This document shows, piece by piece, positions 1 through 7,439 of a DNA stretch of 14,147 nucleotides. Position numbers and translations under genes: made by a program. Numbering within the stretch: position 1 is the first letter of the stretch; every line of letters begins with the position of its first letter. The notes beneath the pieces are model-generated. The model saw nothing but the letters and a program-made list of their open reading frames with translations, made no database searches and was not told where the DNA came from. Source of the DNA: CAZLMW01 sp964560875 (GTDB lineage Bacteria > Myxococcota_A > UBA9042); assembly GCA_964560875.1 (NCBI GenBank), contig CAZLMW010000167.1, positions 1 through 14,147 of the forward strand, read 5' to 3'.

Positions 1-1
1 C

Positions 2-2470
2 GCGCTGATAGCCTGGGGCGCGGCGCTCGGATCGGCGGTCAACGCGGCGGTCTTGCTCGAGCTTGGCGAGCAGGTTCACTGGCAGCTGCTCCTCTATGCG
101 CGTGACCAGGCCGCGGACCTGCCGCGACTACTTCGGGCGAGTTTGTCGATCGAGCGCATCCTCGGTGCGCCGGGTGTCATTGCTGCGATCACGGTGGCTC
201 CCGTCGCGGCCTGGCTCGGTGTCGGGCGCGTGATGGGCACGCCGCGATCGTTGCCTCGGACCGTCGTCGTCGGACTTGCGGTCGTGGTCGTCGGGATCAG
301 CATCTTCACACCCCACCCTCCCGGCGCGGCCAGCGCGAATCTGCAGGTGCGGGCCCTCGGTCAAACCTGGCCGCTGCGCATCTACCGGTCGGCCCGCTAC
401 GCCTTGGCGCCGACGACGTTTCGCGGCATCGAGCGCACCCCGCTGCTGGCCGCCAGTCCGAACAAGCTCGCCGAACACCGCCCTGGTGCGTCGCCCATGC
501 ACACCCGAAACGCGGTTGTCATCGTGTTGGAATCGACGCGCTGGGACCACACCTCGCTGGCTCCCGACGCCAAAGCCGCAACTCCCCACCTCGCCAGGCT
601 CGCGCGGCGCGGCACCGTCATCGACAGCACGCGCGCCCTCATTCCGCACACAACCAAGGCGCTGTTCGCCATCTTCTGCGGTCGGCTTCCAACGGTTCAC
701 GCCGGGGCGCTCGAGGTCTCCAAGGCCATCGACCCGCAATGTCTACCCGCAGCCCTTTCCGCGCGTGGCTATGCGACGGCGTTTGTGCAGAGCGCTGATG
801 GGACCTTTGAGCAGCGGCCGCGGCTGGTCGCCAAGCTCGGGTTTTCGCGTTTCGATGCGCGCGAGGACGTGGGCCGTAAGAGACTGGGCTACCTCGCTTC
901 GGACGACGCGCGGGTCCACGAGCCGTTCGTCGCCTTCCTGCGCGACACGCCAGCAACAAAACCGTTCTTCGCCGCTGTCTTGACGTCGGCCACGCATCAT
1001 CCCTATGCCTTGCCCGCCGCCATCACCACGCTTCCCTTTGCGGCGACGCTCACAACTCCGCGGGCGCGCTATCGGGCGCTGGTCGAGCGGCAAGACGCCG
1101 TCATCGGAAATGTCGTCGAGGCCTTGCGAGCGGACGGACGTCTCGCCAGCACCGTCATCGTCGTGATCGGAGACCATGGGGAGGGCTTTGGCGACCGCGG
1201 CGTGCGTCAACACGACAACAACTTCTATGAAGAGGGGCTGCGCGTGCCGTTTGTTGTGGCGGGACCCGGCGTCGCTCGGCGGGTTGTTCGTGCGAATGCG
1301 AGCGTGGCTGACGTTGTGCCGACCATCGCCCCATTGCTCGGACATCGGGTCGCGCCCGGAGCGCTCGACGAGGCGGTCGCCGCCGACCTGCTGGACCCCG
1401 GATTCCGAAGCGACTCACCGCGAGCATTCGCGTGTTTTTCGCCTTGGCGGTGCCGCGGATTCGTCGTTGGCAACACGAAGGTCGTCGATTCTCCCGAGCT
1501 CGGTGCAGCGTGGCGGTTCGACCTCGCGACCGACCCGCTTGAACGGGTCGCGTTGCCGCTGACCCCCGACCTCGCACAACAGCTCGCTGCGGTCGCCAAA
1601 CGTGTCGACGCCCATCGCGTGCGCCGCTGGGACTCGCCGGGTGCCGAGGTGCAGCATTTGACACCCTGGCGGTGCAAGGAAGGCCGGGCTCGCTGCGTAC
1701 ACCCCCACGCCAGCCGGCGCCGCGACCGATACCGGCCCGCCGACACCCACGACGTCGACCTGCCCAGACCCGCTTCGGACGCGTACGACTGGCTCGCCGG
1801 CAAGCGCCCCCTGCGCATCGCTCATCGGCTCGGCGGCGCGGACAAGGACACCGAAAACAGTCCTGGCGCGCTCGCAGCATCGTGGCAGGAGGGCTATCGC
1901 CTGCTCGAGGTCGACCTGCAGCTGACCACCGACGGGCACCTCGTCTGCATTCACGCCGAGTACCCAAGGCGACCGCTGACCGTGGCCGACTACCGCAGCG
2001 GTGTGCCCCCCGGTCGCCGCTGCACGCTGGACACGTTGATCACCTTCGCTCGCGCGCACCCGCGGGCCAGGTTCGTGCTCGACGTGAAGAACCGATTTGC
2101 GCGCAGCTACGCCCGGATCATCAACGCCGTGCGTGTGGCAGGGGTCGGTCGCCAATTCATCCCGCAGGTCTATCGGTTCCCGCAGGTGGCCCAGGTTCGG
2201 CACGCCGACGTGTTCGCAGGCGCCATCTTCACAGCGTATCGGTCGCGCCTGTCGGTCGCCGAGATCGTCGCTTCCGCACGTCGTCACGGTGTCCGCGCGG
2301 TGACGCTCAACCCCAATCGCCTCAACGCGTTTTCCGGTGAGCTGCCGGGCGACCTCGTCACGTTCGCGCATCCGATCGACACGATTGAGATTGCGCGGCG
2401 ACGTTTAGGGCAGGGGATCGACGGGATCTACACGCACACCTTTGCGCCGAGCGAGCCGCTGCCGCGCTGA
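2..2470 (+). CDS. Membrane LTA synthase/OpgB-like sulfatase-fold transferase fused to GDPD domain (5' partial)
   Basis: The reading frame is open to the left edge, so the N-terminus is missing. Residues are numbered from the TTG at 53. About 41-60 and 70-85 are membrane helices. Residues 150-430 form an alkaline-phosphatase/sulfatase fold of the LTA synthase/OpgB type: E160 in VLES, nucleophile candidate T200/T201 in PHTTKALF, the PFF-x5-T-x3-HHPY segment at 304-318, D374-H375 in GDHGEGF, and H387. These match the E, T, DH metal/nucleophile set of LtaS rather than the Cys/Ser of arylsulfatases. Residues 585-800 form a glycerophosphodiester phosphodiesterase barrel: H591-R592, E601-N602, E619/D621, H634 and D677. 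The usual HD after the first strand is HA here, but the catalytic His remains. The catalytic parts probably face the periplasm. Inferred role: transfer and turnover of glycerophosphate (or a related phospho-group) on envelope glycans. Domain calls are firm; the substrate is not. Confidence 0.88.
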   Translation, partial: ALIAWGAALGSAVNAAVLLELGEQVHWQLLLYARDQAADLPRLLRASLSIERILGAPGVIAAITVAPVAAWLGVGRVMGTPRSLPRTVVVGLAVVVVGISIFTPHPPGAASANLQVRALGQTWPLRIYRSARYALAPTTFRGIERTPLLAASPNKLAEHRPGASPMHTRNAVVIVLESTRWDHTSLAPDAKAATPHLARLARRGTVIDSTRALIPHTTKALFAIFCGRLPTVHAGALEVSKAIDPQCLPAALSARGYATAFVQSADGTFEQRPRLVAKLGFSRFDAREDVGRKRLGYLASDDARVHEPFVAFLRDTPATKPFFAAVLTSATHHPYALPAAITTLPFAATLTTPRARYRALVERQDAVIGNVVEALRADGRLASTVIVVIGDHGEGFGDRGVRQHDNNFYEEGLRVPFVVAGPGVARRVVRANASVADVVPTIAPLLGHRVAPGALDEAVAADLLDPGFRSDSPRAFACFSPWRCRGFVVGNTKVVDSPELGAAWRFDLATDPLERVALPLTPDLAQQLAAVAKRVDAHRVRRWDSPGAEVQHLTPWRCKEGRARCVHPHASRRRDRYRPADTHDVDLPRPASDAYDWLAGKRPLRIAHRLGGADKDTENSPGALAASWQEGYRLLEVDLQLTTDGHLVCIHAEYPRRPLTVADYRSGVPPGRRCTLDTLITFARAHPRARFVLDVKNRFARSYARIINAVRVAGVGRQFIPQVYRFPQVAQVRHADVFAGAIFTAYRSRLSVAEIVASARRHGVRAVTLNPNRLNAFSGELPGDLVTFAHPIDTIEIARRRLGQGIDGIYTHTFAPSEPLPR

Positions 2471-2475
2471 ACCCG

Positions 2476-2590
2476 TCCAGGCAGGCACCGTCCAAGCAGG
2501 CACCGTCCAAGCAGACGCCGTTCAAGCAGGCACCGTCCAAGCAGGCACCGTCCAAGCAGGCACCGTCCAAGCAGGCACCGTCCAAGCAGG
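2476..2590. repeat. 15-bp tandem repeat array, seven units plus a partial
   Basis: The unit TCCAAGCAGGCACCG is repeated head to tail from 2476 to 2580, with a partial copy to 2590. Units 2, 5, 6 and 7 are identical. Unit 1 differs by one base (AGG for AAG), unit 3 by two and unit 4 by one (TTC). There are no spacers, so it is not CRISPR. The period is a multiple of three; read on the minus strand, one frame spells ACLDG repeats (see findings). It begins 6 bp after the stop codon at 2470. Confidence 0.95.
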
Positions 2591-2732
2591 CCGAGCGCCT
2601 CCTCTCGCCAGGCGGATTCCAAACGGTTGTCGCCCAACGCATCCCGGCGCCTTTCCCACGGGTTTCACGCGCCATTGAATCGACGGTGACATCGGCCGCC
2701 CATGATGGGCTCACGCCGCTGGGGAGACCGAG

Positions 2733-2959
2733 ATGAAACACGCGACCACGAGCCGAGACCCGAACAGGGCGCTTCCCGCGCTCACAATGGCGGCCGCGGC
2801 GGTGCTCACACTGACGGCGACCGGCCGCGTCACCAACAATCCCAGTTGGCAGGACAACAGCAGCAACAATGGCGGTTCAAGTCTTGCCCACCCAGCCTTG
2901 CGCACCAAAGCCGGTCGACCAACACCTGGGCCCAGCAGACGAGACGCGTGGGCGTCTGA
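2733..2959 (+). pseudogene. Possible broken small exported protein gene
   Basis: An ATG at 2733 is preceded by GGGGAG at good spacing, a plausible ribosome binding site. The first 48 codons have G/C-rich third positions typical of real genes here and encode a basic start, a hydrophobic stretch (ALPALTMAAAAVLTLTATG) and a polar N/S/Q-rich segment. The residue after TATG is Arg (CGC); a TGC codon there would complete a lipobox, so a lipoprotein cysteine may have been lost by one substitution. From about 2875 the G/C-rich third position moves to another frame, which ends in TGA at 2957-2959. The original frame continues as an implausible Arg/Ser/Pro-rich tail to 3374 antisense to the next gene. 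I read this as a frameshifted small secreted protein, or a sequencing error at the CAGCAGCAACAA run. The family is unknown. Confidence 0.3.
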
Positions 2960-3045
2960 GGTCTCGGCACCTTCGTCTCCACGGCCGGGGTCAGCCCGGT
3001 CCGCGCGGCATCCTGCGAACCGCATCGCATATTCAGACCCCCAGC

Positions 3046-4659
3046 CTACAGGACGGGGACCAGCGTCGCGCCGTCCCAGCGCAGTACGTTCAGGCCCGTG
3101 CAGCGGTTCATCGACCGCGGTCCCGCCCAGCTCAGGCCGGTTACCCAGCCGTTGGCGTCTTGGCTCAGCCATCGATGGTGACGGGGTGGTTTGGCCGCGA
3201 ATCGGTAGCGGAACCGACACGGGGGCTTCACCTCCGCGGTCACGCGCGTTCGTTCACGAGTTACGGCGACGGGGCAGGGCGAGCTGGTTGGTGCGAACGC
3301 CGAGGAGCAGTCGCGCTGCGATGAGATGGACGTCATCGGCAGGCCGCGGTGGGACGTGGGCCCGCCGAATGTGACGATGCGCTCGTTGTCGCCGGTCGCC
3401 GCATCCAGCATCACGACTTCGCCGATGACACGGGCGTCGATCGCGTTGCGGCTTTGCCAGTCGCGTACCAGGCCTGTCCACGCGAGCAGCCACGCCACGA
3501 CGAGCGCCGCGGTCAGGACACGCGGCCACTGCTTCGGGCTCCCTGCGAGGGTAAACGAGACGACGATCGCGACGCCGGCCCCAGCGACGGTCAGCACGCG
3601 CGGGTGGCCGACCAACGCCCATGCGGGCACACCGAGAGCCACCATCACCGTCCCGAGGCGCGCCAATGGCAGCCCGGAGTGGGGCGGTGCGGCGTCGGGC
3701 AGAGTGGCGACGGGCAGAGCGGCGTCGGGCAGAGCGGCGTCGGGCACGGCGGAATCGGGCATGCCGCGGCGTGACCACGACGAACGGACCGCGGCGAAGA
3801 AGGCCAGCCCGAGTTCAAGAAGGCAGGCGATGCTGCCGCTCGCGACGACCGCTTCGAAGACGCCACTGCGCCACGCCGCGGGGAGCGAGCCGGGCCACGC
3901 GAGCCGGGCAGGGACGGACACCATGGACACCCAAGATAGAGCGTCGAGGCGTACGAGAAGCGATCCGGTGCGGCTGCCACCGCCGATCCACCAGCCACAA
4001 CAGAGCGCGGCAACGACACCGAGCGCTGACGCTGCGGTGGGCCGCCATGATCCCTTTCGTCCGGCGATCGCGAGCGTGAGCAGCGGTGTCACGATGGCCG
4101 ACTCTTTGGCGAACATGGCGGCTGCGGAGATGAACGCCAGCGCCGCAAGCGACCGCACACCGAGGACGGGTCGCATCGCGACGAGCAGCGCCACGCTGAC
4201 AAGGAGCAAGGCGAGTCCGTCGGCCTGCGCGGACGTCCACAACATCGCCTCGTGATGAATCGGGACCAGCAGGGCAAGCCCGCTCGCGAAGACGCCCCAC
4301 CCGCGCCCGAGCCGAGTTGCAACGACGGCGCCAACCGCAGCCGAACCGCAGACGCCGAGCACCACGCCCGCGACCGTGAGACCCGTTGGCGTGTCGACGC
4401 CGGCCTGCCGCAACAGCCACAGCCACGTCGCAAAGAGCGGCCGATAGTGCCCAAACGGCGAGCCGACCAGCCACGCATCCGGCAAAGACCTGGCATGCCG
4501 CAGCCACGTGAAGTCGTCGGCGACGTGGTGGGCCACGGTTTGGGCGTAGCGGACCAGCCCCGCGACGAGGGTCATCGCGCCGAGACTTGTCGCGATGACC
4601 AACCAGCCGGCGTCTCGCCGTTGGGCTTTTCGAGGTGGGGCGGCCACATCACCTGGCAT
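3046..4659 (-). CDS. GT-C family membrane glycosyltransferase (TMTC/PMT-like)
   Basis: This 537-residue polytopic membrane protein probably starts at the ATG at 4659; a longer frame to 4809 runs through the upstream gene and looks non-coding. The first helix (about 18-38) is followed by an extracytoplasmic loop with D48-D49-F, the acidic pair typical of the catalytic loop of GT-C transferases, and by GHYRPLFATWL (70-80), like the YRPL segment of TMTC/PMT-type enzymes. The FAKESAIVTPLL segment (183-194) is also typical. About ten helices are apparent to residue 398, then a soluble Cys-containing C-terminal domain (about 400-537). Family knowledge implies transfer of a sugar from a polyprenyl-phosphate donor on the outer face of the membrane; the acceptor is unknown. 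Residues 301-329 are a Pro/Ala five-residue repeat encoded by a 15-bp DNA repeat. The start overlaps the stop of the upstream small membrane gene, suggesting translational coupling. Confidence 0.75.
   Translation of the reverse strand: MPGDVAAPPRKAQRRDAGWLVIATSLGAMTLVAGLVRYAQTVAHHVADDFTWLRHARSLPDAWLVGSPFGHYRPLFATWLWLLRQAGVDTPTGLTVAGVVLGVCGSAAVGAVVATRLGRGWGVFASGLALLVPIHHEAMLWTSAQADGLALLLVSVALLVAMRPVLGVRSLAALAFISAAAMFAKESAIVTPLLTLAIAGRKGSWRPTAASALGVVAALCCGWWIGGGSRTGSLLVRLDALSWVSMVSVPARLAWPGSLPAAWRSGVFEAVVASGSIACLLELGLAFFAAVRSSWSRRGMPDSAVPDAALPDAALPVATLPDAAPPHSGLPLARLGTVMVALGVPAWALVGHPRVLTVAGAGVAIVVSFTLAGSPKQWPRVLTAALVVAWLLAWTGLVRDWQSRNAIDARVIGEVVMLDAATGDNERIVTFGGPTSHRGLPMTSISSQRDCSSAFAPTSSPCPVAVTRERTRVTAEVKPPCRFRYRFAAKPPRHHRWLSQDANGWVTGLSWAGPRSMNRCTGLNVLRWDGATLVPVL
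3691..3765. repeat. 15-bp tandem repeat array inside the GT-C gene, five units
   Basis: Five in-frame units related to GGCGTCGGGCAGAGC lie end to end, with the last two diverged. On the coding (minus) strand they encode five-residue repeats of the form PDAAL/PVATL in a loop between membrane helices. The unit is unrelated in sequence to the array at 2476-2590 but has the same period. Confidence 0.85.
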
Positions 4660-4927
4660 CGTCGAGATCCACCAGGGTCGGGAGGTCGTCACGCAGGGCC
4701 TCGTCTTCGAGCACGGGACCGACTTGTCCGCCGGGGGGATGACCCAGCAGCTTGCGCACCGCGACGATTGCCACCGCGATAAGACCGACGCCACAGCCGC
4801 CGCCAACAAGCCATCGCGCCCAGGTTGGAATCCCCGACCAGGTCACCGCCATCGCCACGCCCGCGATCACCATGCCGAGCGTTCCAATGCTCAAGAGCAG
4901 CATCCCAAACCGGCTGTGTTCAAGCAT
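4649..4927 (-). CDS. Small two-helix membrane protein
   Basis: A 92-residue protein with two hydrophobic helices (about 8-32 and 38-61) separated by a short WSGIPTWARW turn, followed by an acidic tail (EDEALRDDLPTLVDLDDAR) that probably lies in the cytoplasm. I do not recognise the family. The start is taken as the ATG at 4927; the ATG at 4903 is an alternative, and neither has a good Shine-Dalgarno sequence. The stop (4649-4651) overlaps the start of the GT-C gene at 4659, so the two are probably co-translated and functionally linked, for example as an accessory subunit of the transferase. The start codon at 4925-4927 lies in one arm of a perfect 7-bp inverted repeat. The gene is divergent from the nucleotidyltransferase gene at 4989, with only 61 bp between them. 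Confidence 0.6.
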   Translation of the reverse strand: MLEHSRFGMLLLSIGTLGMVIAGVAMAVTWSGIPTWARWLVGGGCGVGLIAVAIVAVRKLLGHPPGGQVGPVLEDEALRDDLPTLVDLDDAR

Positions 4928-4940
4928 CGCTGCATGCTTG
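4921..4940. promoter_or_regulatory. Perfect 7-bp inverted repeat over a start codon
   Basis: CAAGCAT and ATGCTTG flank a 6-nt centre. On the minus strand the ATG in the 3' arm is the start codon of the small membrane protein. It could be an operator in the divergent 61-bp promoter region, or an mRNA hairpin covering the start. No regulator is encoded nearby. Confidence 0.35.
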
Positions 4941-4976
4941 GTGACCGCGCCGATCCCCGCAAGCGCGCGGGTCTGC

Positions 4977-4982
4977 TAAATT
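4977..4982 (+). promoter_or_regulatory. Putative -10 box of a leaderless transcript
   Basis: TAAATT ends 6 nt before the GTG start at 4989, which places transcription initiation at or next to the start codon. No Shine-Dalgarno sequence fits between them and no -35 consensus is visible at 16-18 bp. Confidence 0.35.
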
Positions 4983-4988
4983 GGCGCC

Positions 4989-6065
4989 GTGTTCGCCGCA
5001 CCCTCCACCACCGACCCTGCCACCGTCGCCATCGGCCTGTTGGCACGACCGCTGTTTCCCGACGACGTGGCTCGGCGCGCGCGCGATGTATGCGCGCGAC
5101 TCGATGCTGTCTCGTGGAAACGCTTGGCGGGCAGGGCCGTGCATCAGCGCGTCGCTTCCTGGGTGCTCTCCAACATCGACGCCGCGCGGATCGAAGCGCC
5201 AGCGGCGGCAAGACGAACTCTCCGACAGGGGGCCAAGACCCTCGCGATGCGCACGCTGGCTTCGGACGTGTTGCTGCGGCGTCTGCAACCGCTGATCACA
5301 GGTAAGCGGCCCGACGCGATGCTCATCAAGGGGGCCGTTGTCGAGTCACGCGCGTACCCCAAGGGTGTTCTGCGCCCGCAAGTTGACGTCGACATCGTCG
5401 CGCGCCCGGGCTGCATGGCCACGGTGATGTCGGGCCTCGGCGAGCGGGGATTCACCCGCACGTGGACGTCCCGGTCGGGCCACGACATCGGCATGCGCGA
5501 GCCCGACGGCCCCGGCATTGTCGAAGTGCACCGAACCATCGTCTGTCCGTATCGTTTCGCCCCCTTCGCGTCCCCCGCAGTCAACGAGCGCCTGTTCGAG
5601 CGCGCCATCCGCAACGGGCCAGGGCAAGGCGACGACGGGCGCCTCGTGCCATGCGACGTCGACCACACCGCGTTCCTGCTCGTCCATCTCGTCGAGGAGC
5701 TGTTCACCGACCTCCGCCACATCGCCGATGCAGCGGCCTGGCTGCGAGCGGTTGAGGTCGATCCAGGCGCCGTTTGGTCCGTTGCCGCGTCCTGGCACGC
5801 CCGCCGCGCCGTGGCCACCGCCGTCGCCGCCATCGCCGCGTTTGACCCGGGCGCCCTCGGCAGCGGTTGGCGCGCTGTCGTATCCGATTCACCATCCGAT
5901 CTCCGGGAGATTGCGGCCACCGTGTCACGACGCATGGCCGACCGCTGGCGTCGGGCCGGACAACGCCACCCGCGCTGGCTCGAAGGGATCGGGCTCGCCC
6001 TGCACCTCGATGACGCGGCTTGGTTCGGCCTCAGTTACCTGCGCGCGCCGCGCGTCATGCAGTAG
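4989..6065 (+). CDS. NTP_transf_5-type nucleotidyltransferase-like protein
   Basis: A 358-residue soluble protein beginning with GTG. The central segment matches the uncharacterised nucleotidyltransferase family NTP_transf_5 (Pfam PF14907): LIKGAVVES (112-120), then Y123 and R129 leading into the D133-V-D135 pair of a nucleotidyltransferase fold, and a later VEVHRT (E178, H180), which corresponds to the third acidic position (usually DLHW) of the family. The remainder is helical and includes a motif around HLVEELFTDLRHIADAAAW, also family-like. The biochemical activity of the family is not established. Members often sit in peptide-natural-product clusters such as lasso peptide loci (established knowledge, from memory). 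Here it is the first gene of a likely operon; the radical SAM start is 12 nt downstream. The GTG is preceded by a -10-like box and not by a Shine-Dalgarno sequence, so translation may be leaderless. Confidence 0.72.
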   Translation: MFAAPSTTDPATVAIGLLARPLFPDDVARRARDVCARLDAVSWKRLAGRAVHQRVASWVLSNIDAARIEAPAAARRTLRQGAKTLAMRTLASDVLLRRLQPLITGKRPDAMLIKGAVVESRAYPKGVLRPQVDVDIVARPGCMATVMSGLGERGFTRTWTSRSGHDIGMREPDGPGIVEVHRTIVCPYRFAPFASPAVNERLFERAIRNGPGQGDDGRLVPCDVDHTAFLLVHLVEELFTDLRHIADAAAWLRAVEVDPGAVWSVAASWHARRAVATAVAAIAAFDPGALGSGWRAVVSDSPSDLREIAATVSRRMADRWRRAGQRHPRWLEGIGLALHLDDAAWFGLSYLRAPRVMQ

Positions 6066-6077
6066 GCGTCCGCGATT

Positions 6078-7439
6078 ATGAAAGTCCTGCTCATCGACCC
6101 GCCCGAGCTCTTTCTGCGCGGACTTGGCCACACCCGACAGGTCCAACCGCTCGGGCTCGCGTACGTCGGCGCGGCCATCGACGACATCGCGGACGTGCGC
6201 TTCTTGTTGCCCGATACCCGCCCGTACATCGGCGACGATCCCTGGGCCGAGCTGCTTGCCACCGTCGCCGACGAAGCGCCCGATGTCGTCGCCTTCACCG
6301 CCGTAACCGCAACCTTTCCGACCGCCGCTGTCTTTGCTGCCCACATCAAGAAGCGCTGGCCCGACATCCCCATCGTGCTCGGCGGCGTGCACGCATCGAC
6401 CTTGCCCGAACACGCGTTGCGCGACGCACCCGCAATCGACTACGTGGTCCGTGGTGAAGGCGAAGCCGCCATGCGCGCCATCATCGAAGGTCTCGACGGC
6501 CCTCACATCCGCGACCCCGCCGCCATCGCGGGCCTCTATTACCGCGTCGACGGCGACATCAAGGCCGCGCCACCGCGTCCGGTCATCCGCGATCTGGACA
6601 CCATCGCTTTCCCCAAACGCGACGGCTTCGTCTGGCCGGACGACATCGGCGAAGGGCTGTACCAGGCGGTCGTGACGCTGCGCGGGTGCCCGTACAAGTG
6701 CATCTACTGCGCCGTCCCATCGCTGGACGACACCCGCACCCGCTATCGATCACCGGCCAACGTCGCCGACGAAATCCAGGCCCTGCGCGACCGCTTCGGC
6801 ATCGACTACCTCTTCTTTCACGACAGCGTTTTCACCCTGCATCGCAAACGCACGCTGGCCCTCTGCGCCGAGCTCGTCGATCGCGGCCTGGTCATCCCAT
6901 TTTGCATTCAAACCCGCGCCGACCGCCTCGACCCCGAGCTGCTCGACGCGTTGGTTGCCGCAGGCTTGCACCAGGTCTTCTTCGGCATCGAGTCCGGTGA
7001 CGCCCGGTCCCTCAAGCTCATCCGCAAACAGATGCCGTTGCAGACCATCCGCGACGCTGTGGCCATGGTGCGCGCCCGAGACATCCGCACTTCCGGCTTC
7101 TTCATGGTCGGGTTTCCGTGGCAGGACGCCGCGCTGATGCGCCAAACCGCCGACTTCGCGACGCAGCTCGATCTCGACGCCGTCAGCCTCTTTTCGGCGA
7201 CACCGCTGCCCGGAACCGAGCTATGGGATATGGCCTCCGCGGACTCCCGCGGCCACGTCGCAGTGCCCGACTCGATCGATTTTCGCGCGCCGCAGGTCAA
7301 CCTCACGTCGCTGCCCGCCGACGAGTACGCGGCGCTCTACAACGAGATCAAGGGCCGGATCGACGGCTACAACCAAGAGCGCATGATGGCCAAACTCGCG
7401 CGCATCGACTGGATGGCGCTGCCCGAGGCCTCTCCGTGA
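6078..7439 (+). CDS. B12-binding-domain radical SAM protein
   Basis: A 453-residue cytoplasmic enzyme. Residues 1-140 form a cobalamin-binding Rossmann-like domain: MKVLLIDPP start, QPLGLAYVGAAI (23-34), PDVVAFTAVTATFP (68-81), VLGGVHAST (100-108), and DYVVRGEGE (121-129). The radical SAM core follows, with the 4Fe-4S cysteines C204, C208 and C211 in RGCPYKCIYCA (CX3CX2C), FFHDSVF near 247, FFGIESGD (301-308) and GFFMVGFPW (340-348). This is the class-B architecture used for methylations, ring rearrangements and other transformations on unactivated carbons. The substrate cannot be read from the sequence. The DxHxxG cobalamin-ligand motif is not apparent, as in many family members. The stop codon overlaps the start of a 32-codon lipopeptide gene (GTGA), and the upstream nucleotidyltransferase gene ends 12 nt before. 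The three genes probably form one operon. Confidence 0.92.
   Translation: MKVLLIDPPELFLRGLGHTRQVQPLGLAYVGAAIDDIADVRFLLPDTRPYIGDDPWAELLATVADEAPDVVAFTAVTATFPTAAVFAAHIKKRWPDIPIVLGGVHASTLPEHALRDAPAIDYVVRGEGEAAMRAIIEGLDGPHIRDPAAIAGLYYRVDGDIKAAPPRPVIRDLDTIAFPKRDGFVWPDDIGEGLYQAVVTLRGCPYKCIYCAVPSLDDTRTRYRSPANVADEIQALRDRFGIDYLFFHDSVFTLHRKRTLALCAELVDRGLVIPFCIQTRADRLDPELLDALVAAGLHQVFFGIESGDARSLKLIRKQMPLQTIRDAVAMVRARDIRTSGFFMVGFPWQDAALMRQTADFATQLDLDAVSLFSATPLPGTELWDMASADSRGHVAVPDSIDFRAPQVNLTSLPADEYAALYNEIKGRIDGYNQERMMAKLARIDWMALPEASP

Larger units (their letters stand above)
2471..3045. other. Intergenic region with tandem repeats and a gene remnant
   Basis: This 575-bp gap lies between two convergent genes. 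It holds a 15-bp tandem array just after the stop codon of the sulfatase-GDPD gene and a short exported-protein-like reading frame at 2733 whose coding character changes frame near 2875. I see no clear intrinsic terminator for either flanking gene. Confidence 0.6.

Noticed and set aside
1415..2371. A 318-codon minus-strand frame opposite the GDPD domain
   Set aside because: It is a shadow of a region with recognisable GDPD catalytic residues on the plus strand.
2476..2590. CRISPR array
   Set aside because: The units are 15 bp and contiguous, with no unique spacers and no cas genes nearby.
2358..2741. A minus-strand pentapeptide-repeat-like protein over the 15-bp array
   Set aside because: The ACLDG repeats come only from the DNA array; the flanks are low-complexity and overlap the 3' end of the sulfatase-GDPD gene antisense. 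Kept as a finding, not as a gene.
4660..4809. N-terminal extension of the GT-C gene to 4809
   Set aside because: These 50 codons lie inside the upstream small membrane gene in another frame and encode a Cys/Ser/Trp-rich segment unlike a membrane enzyme N-terminus.
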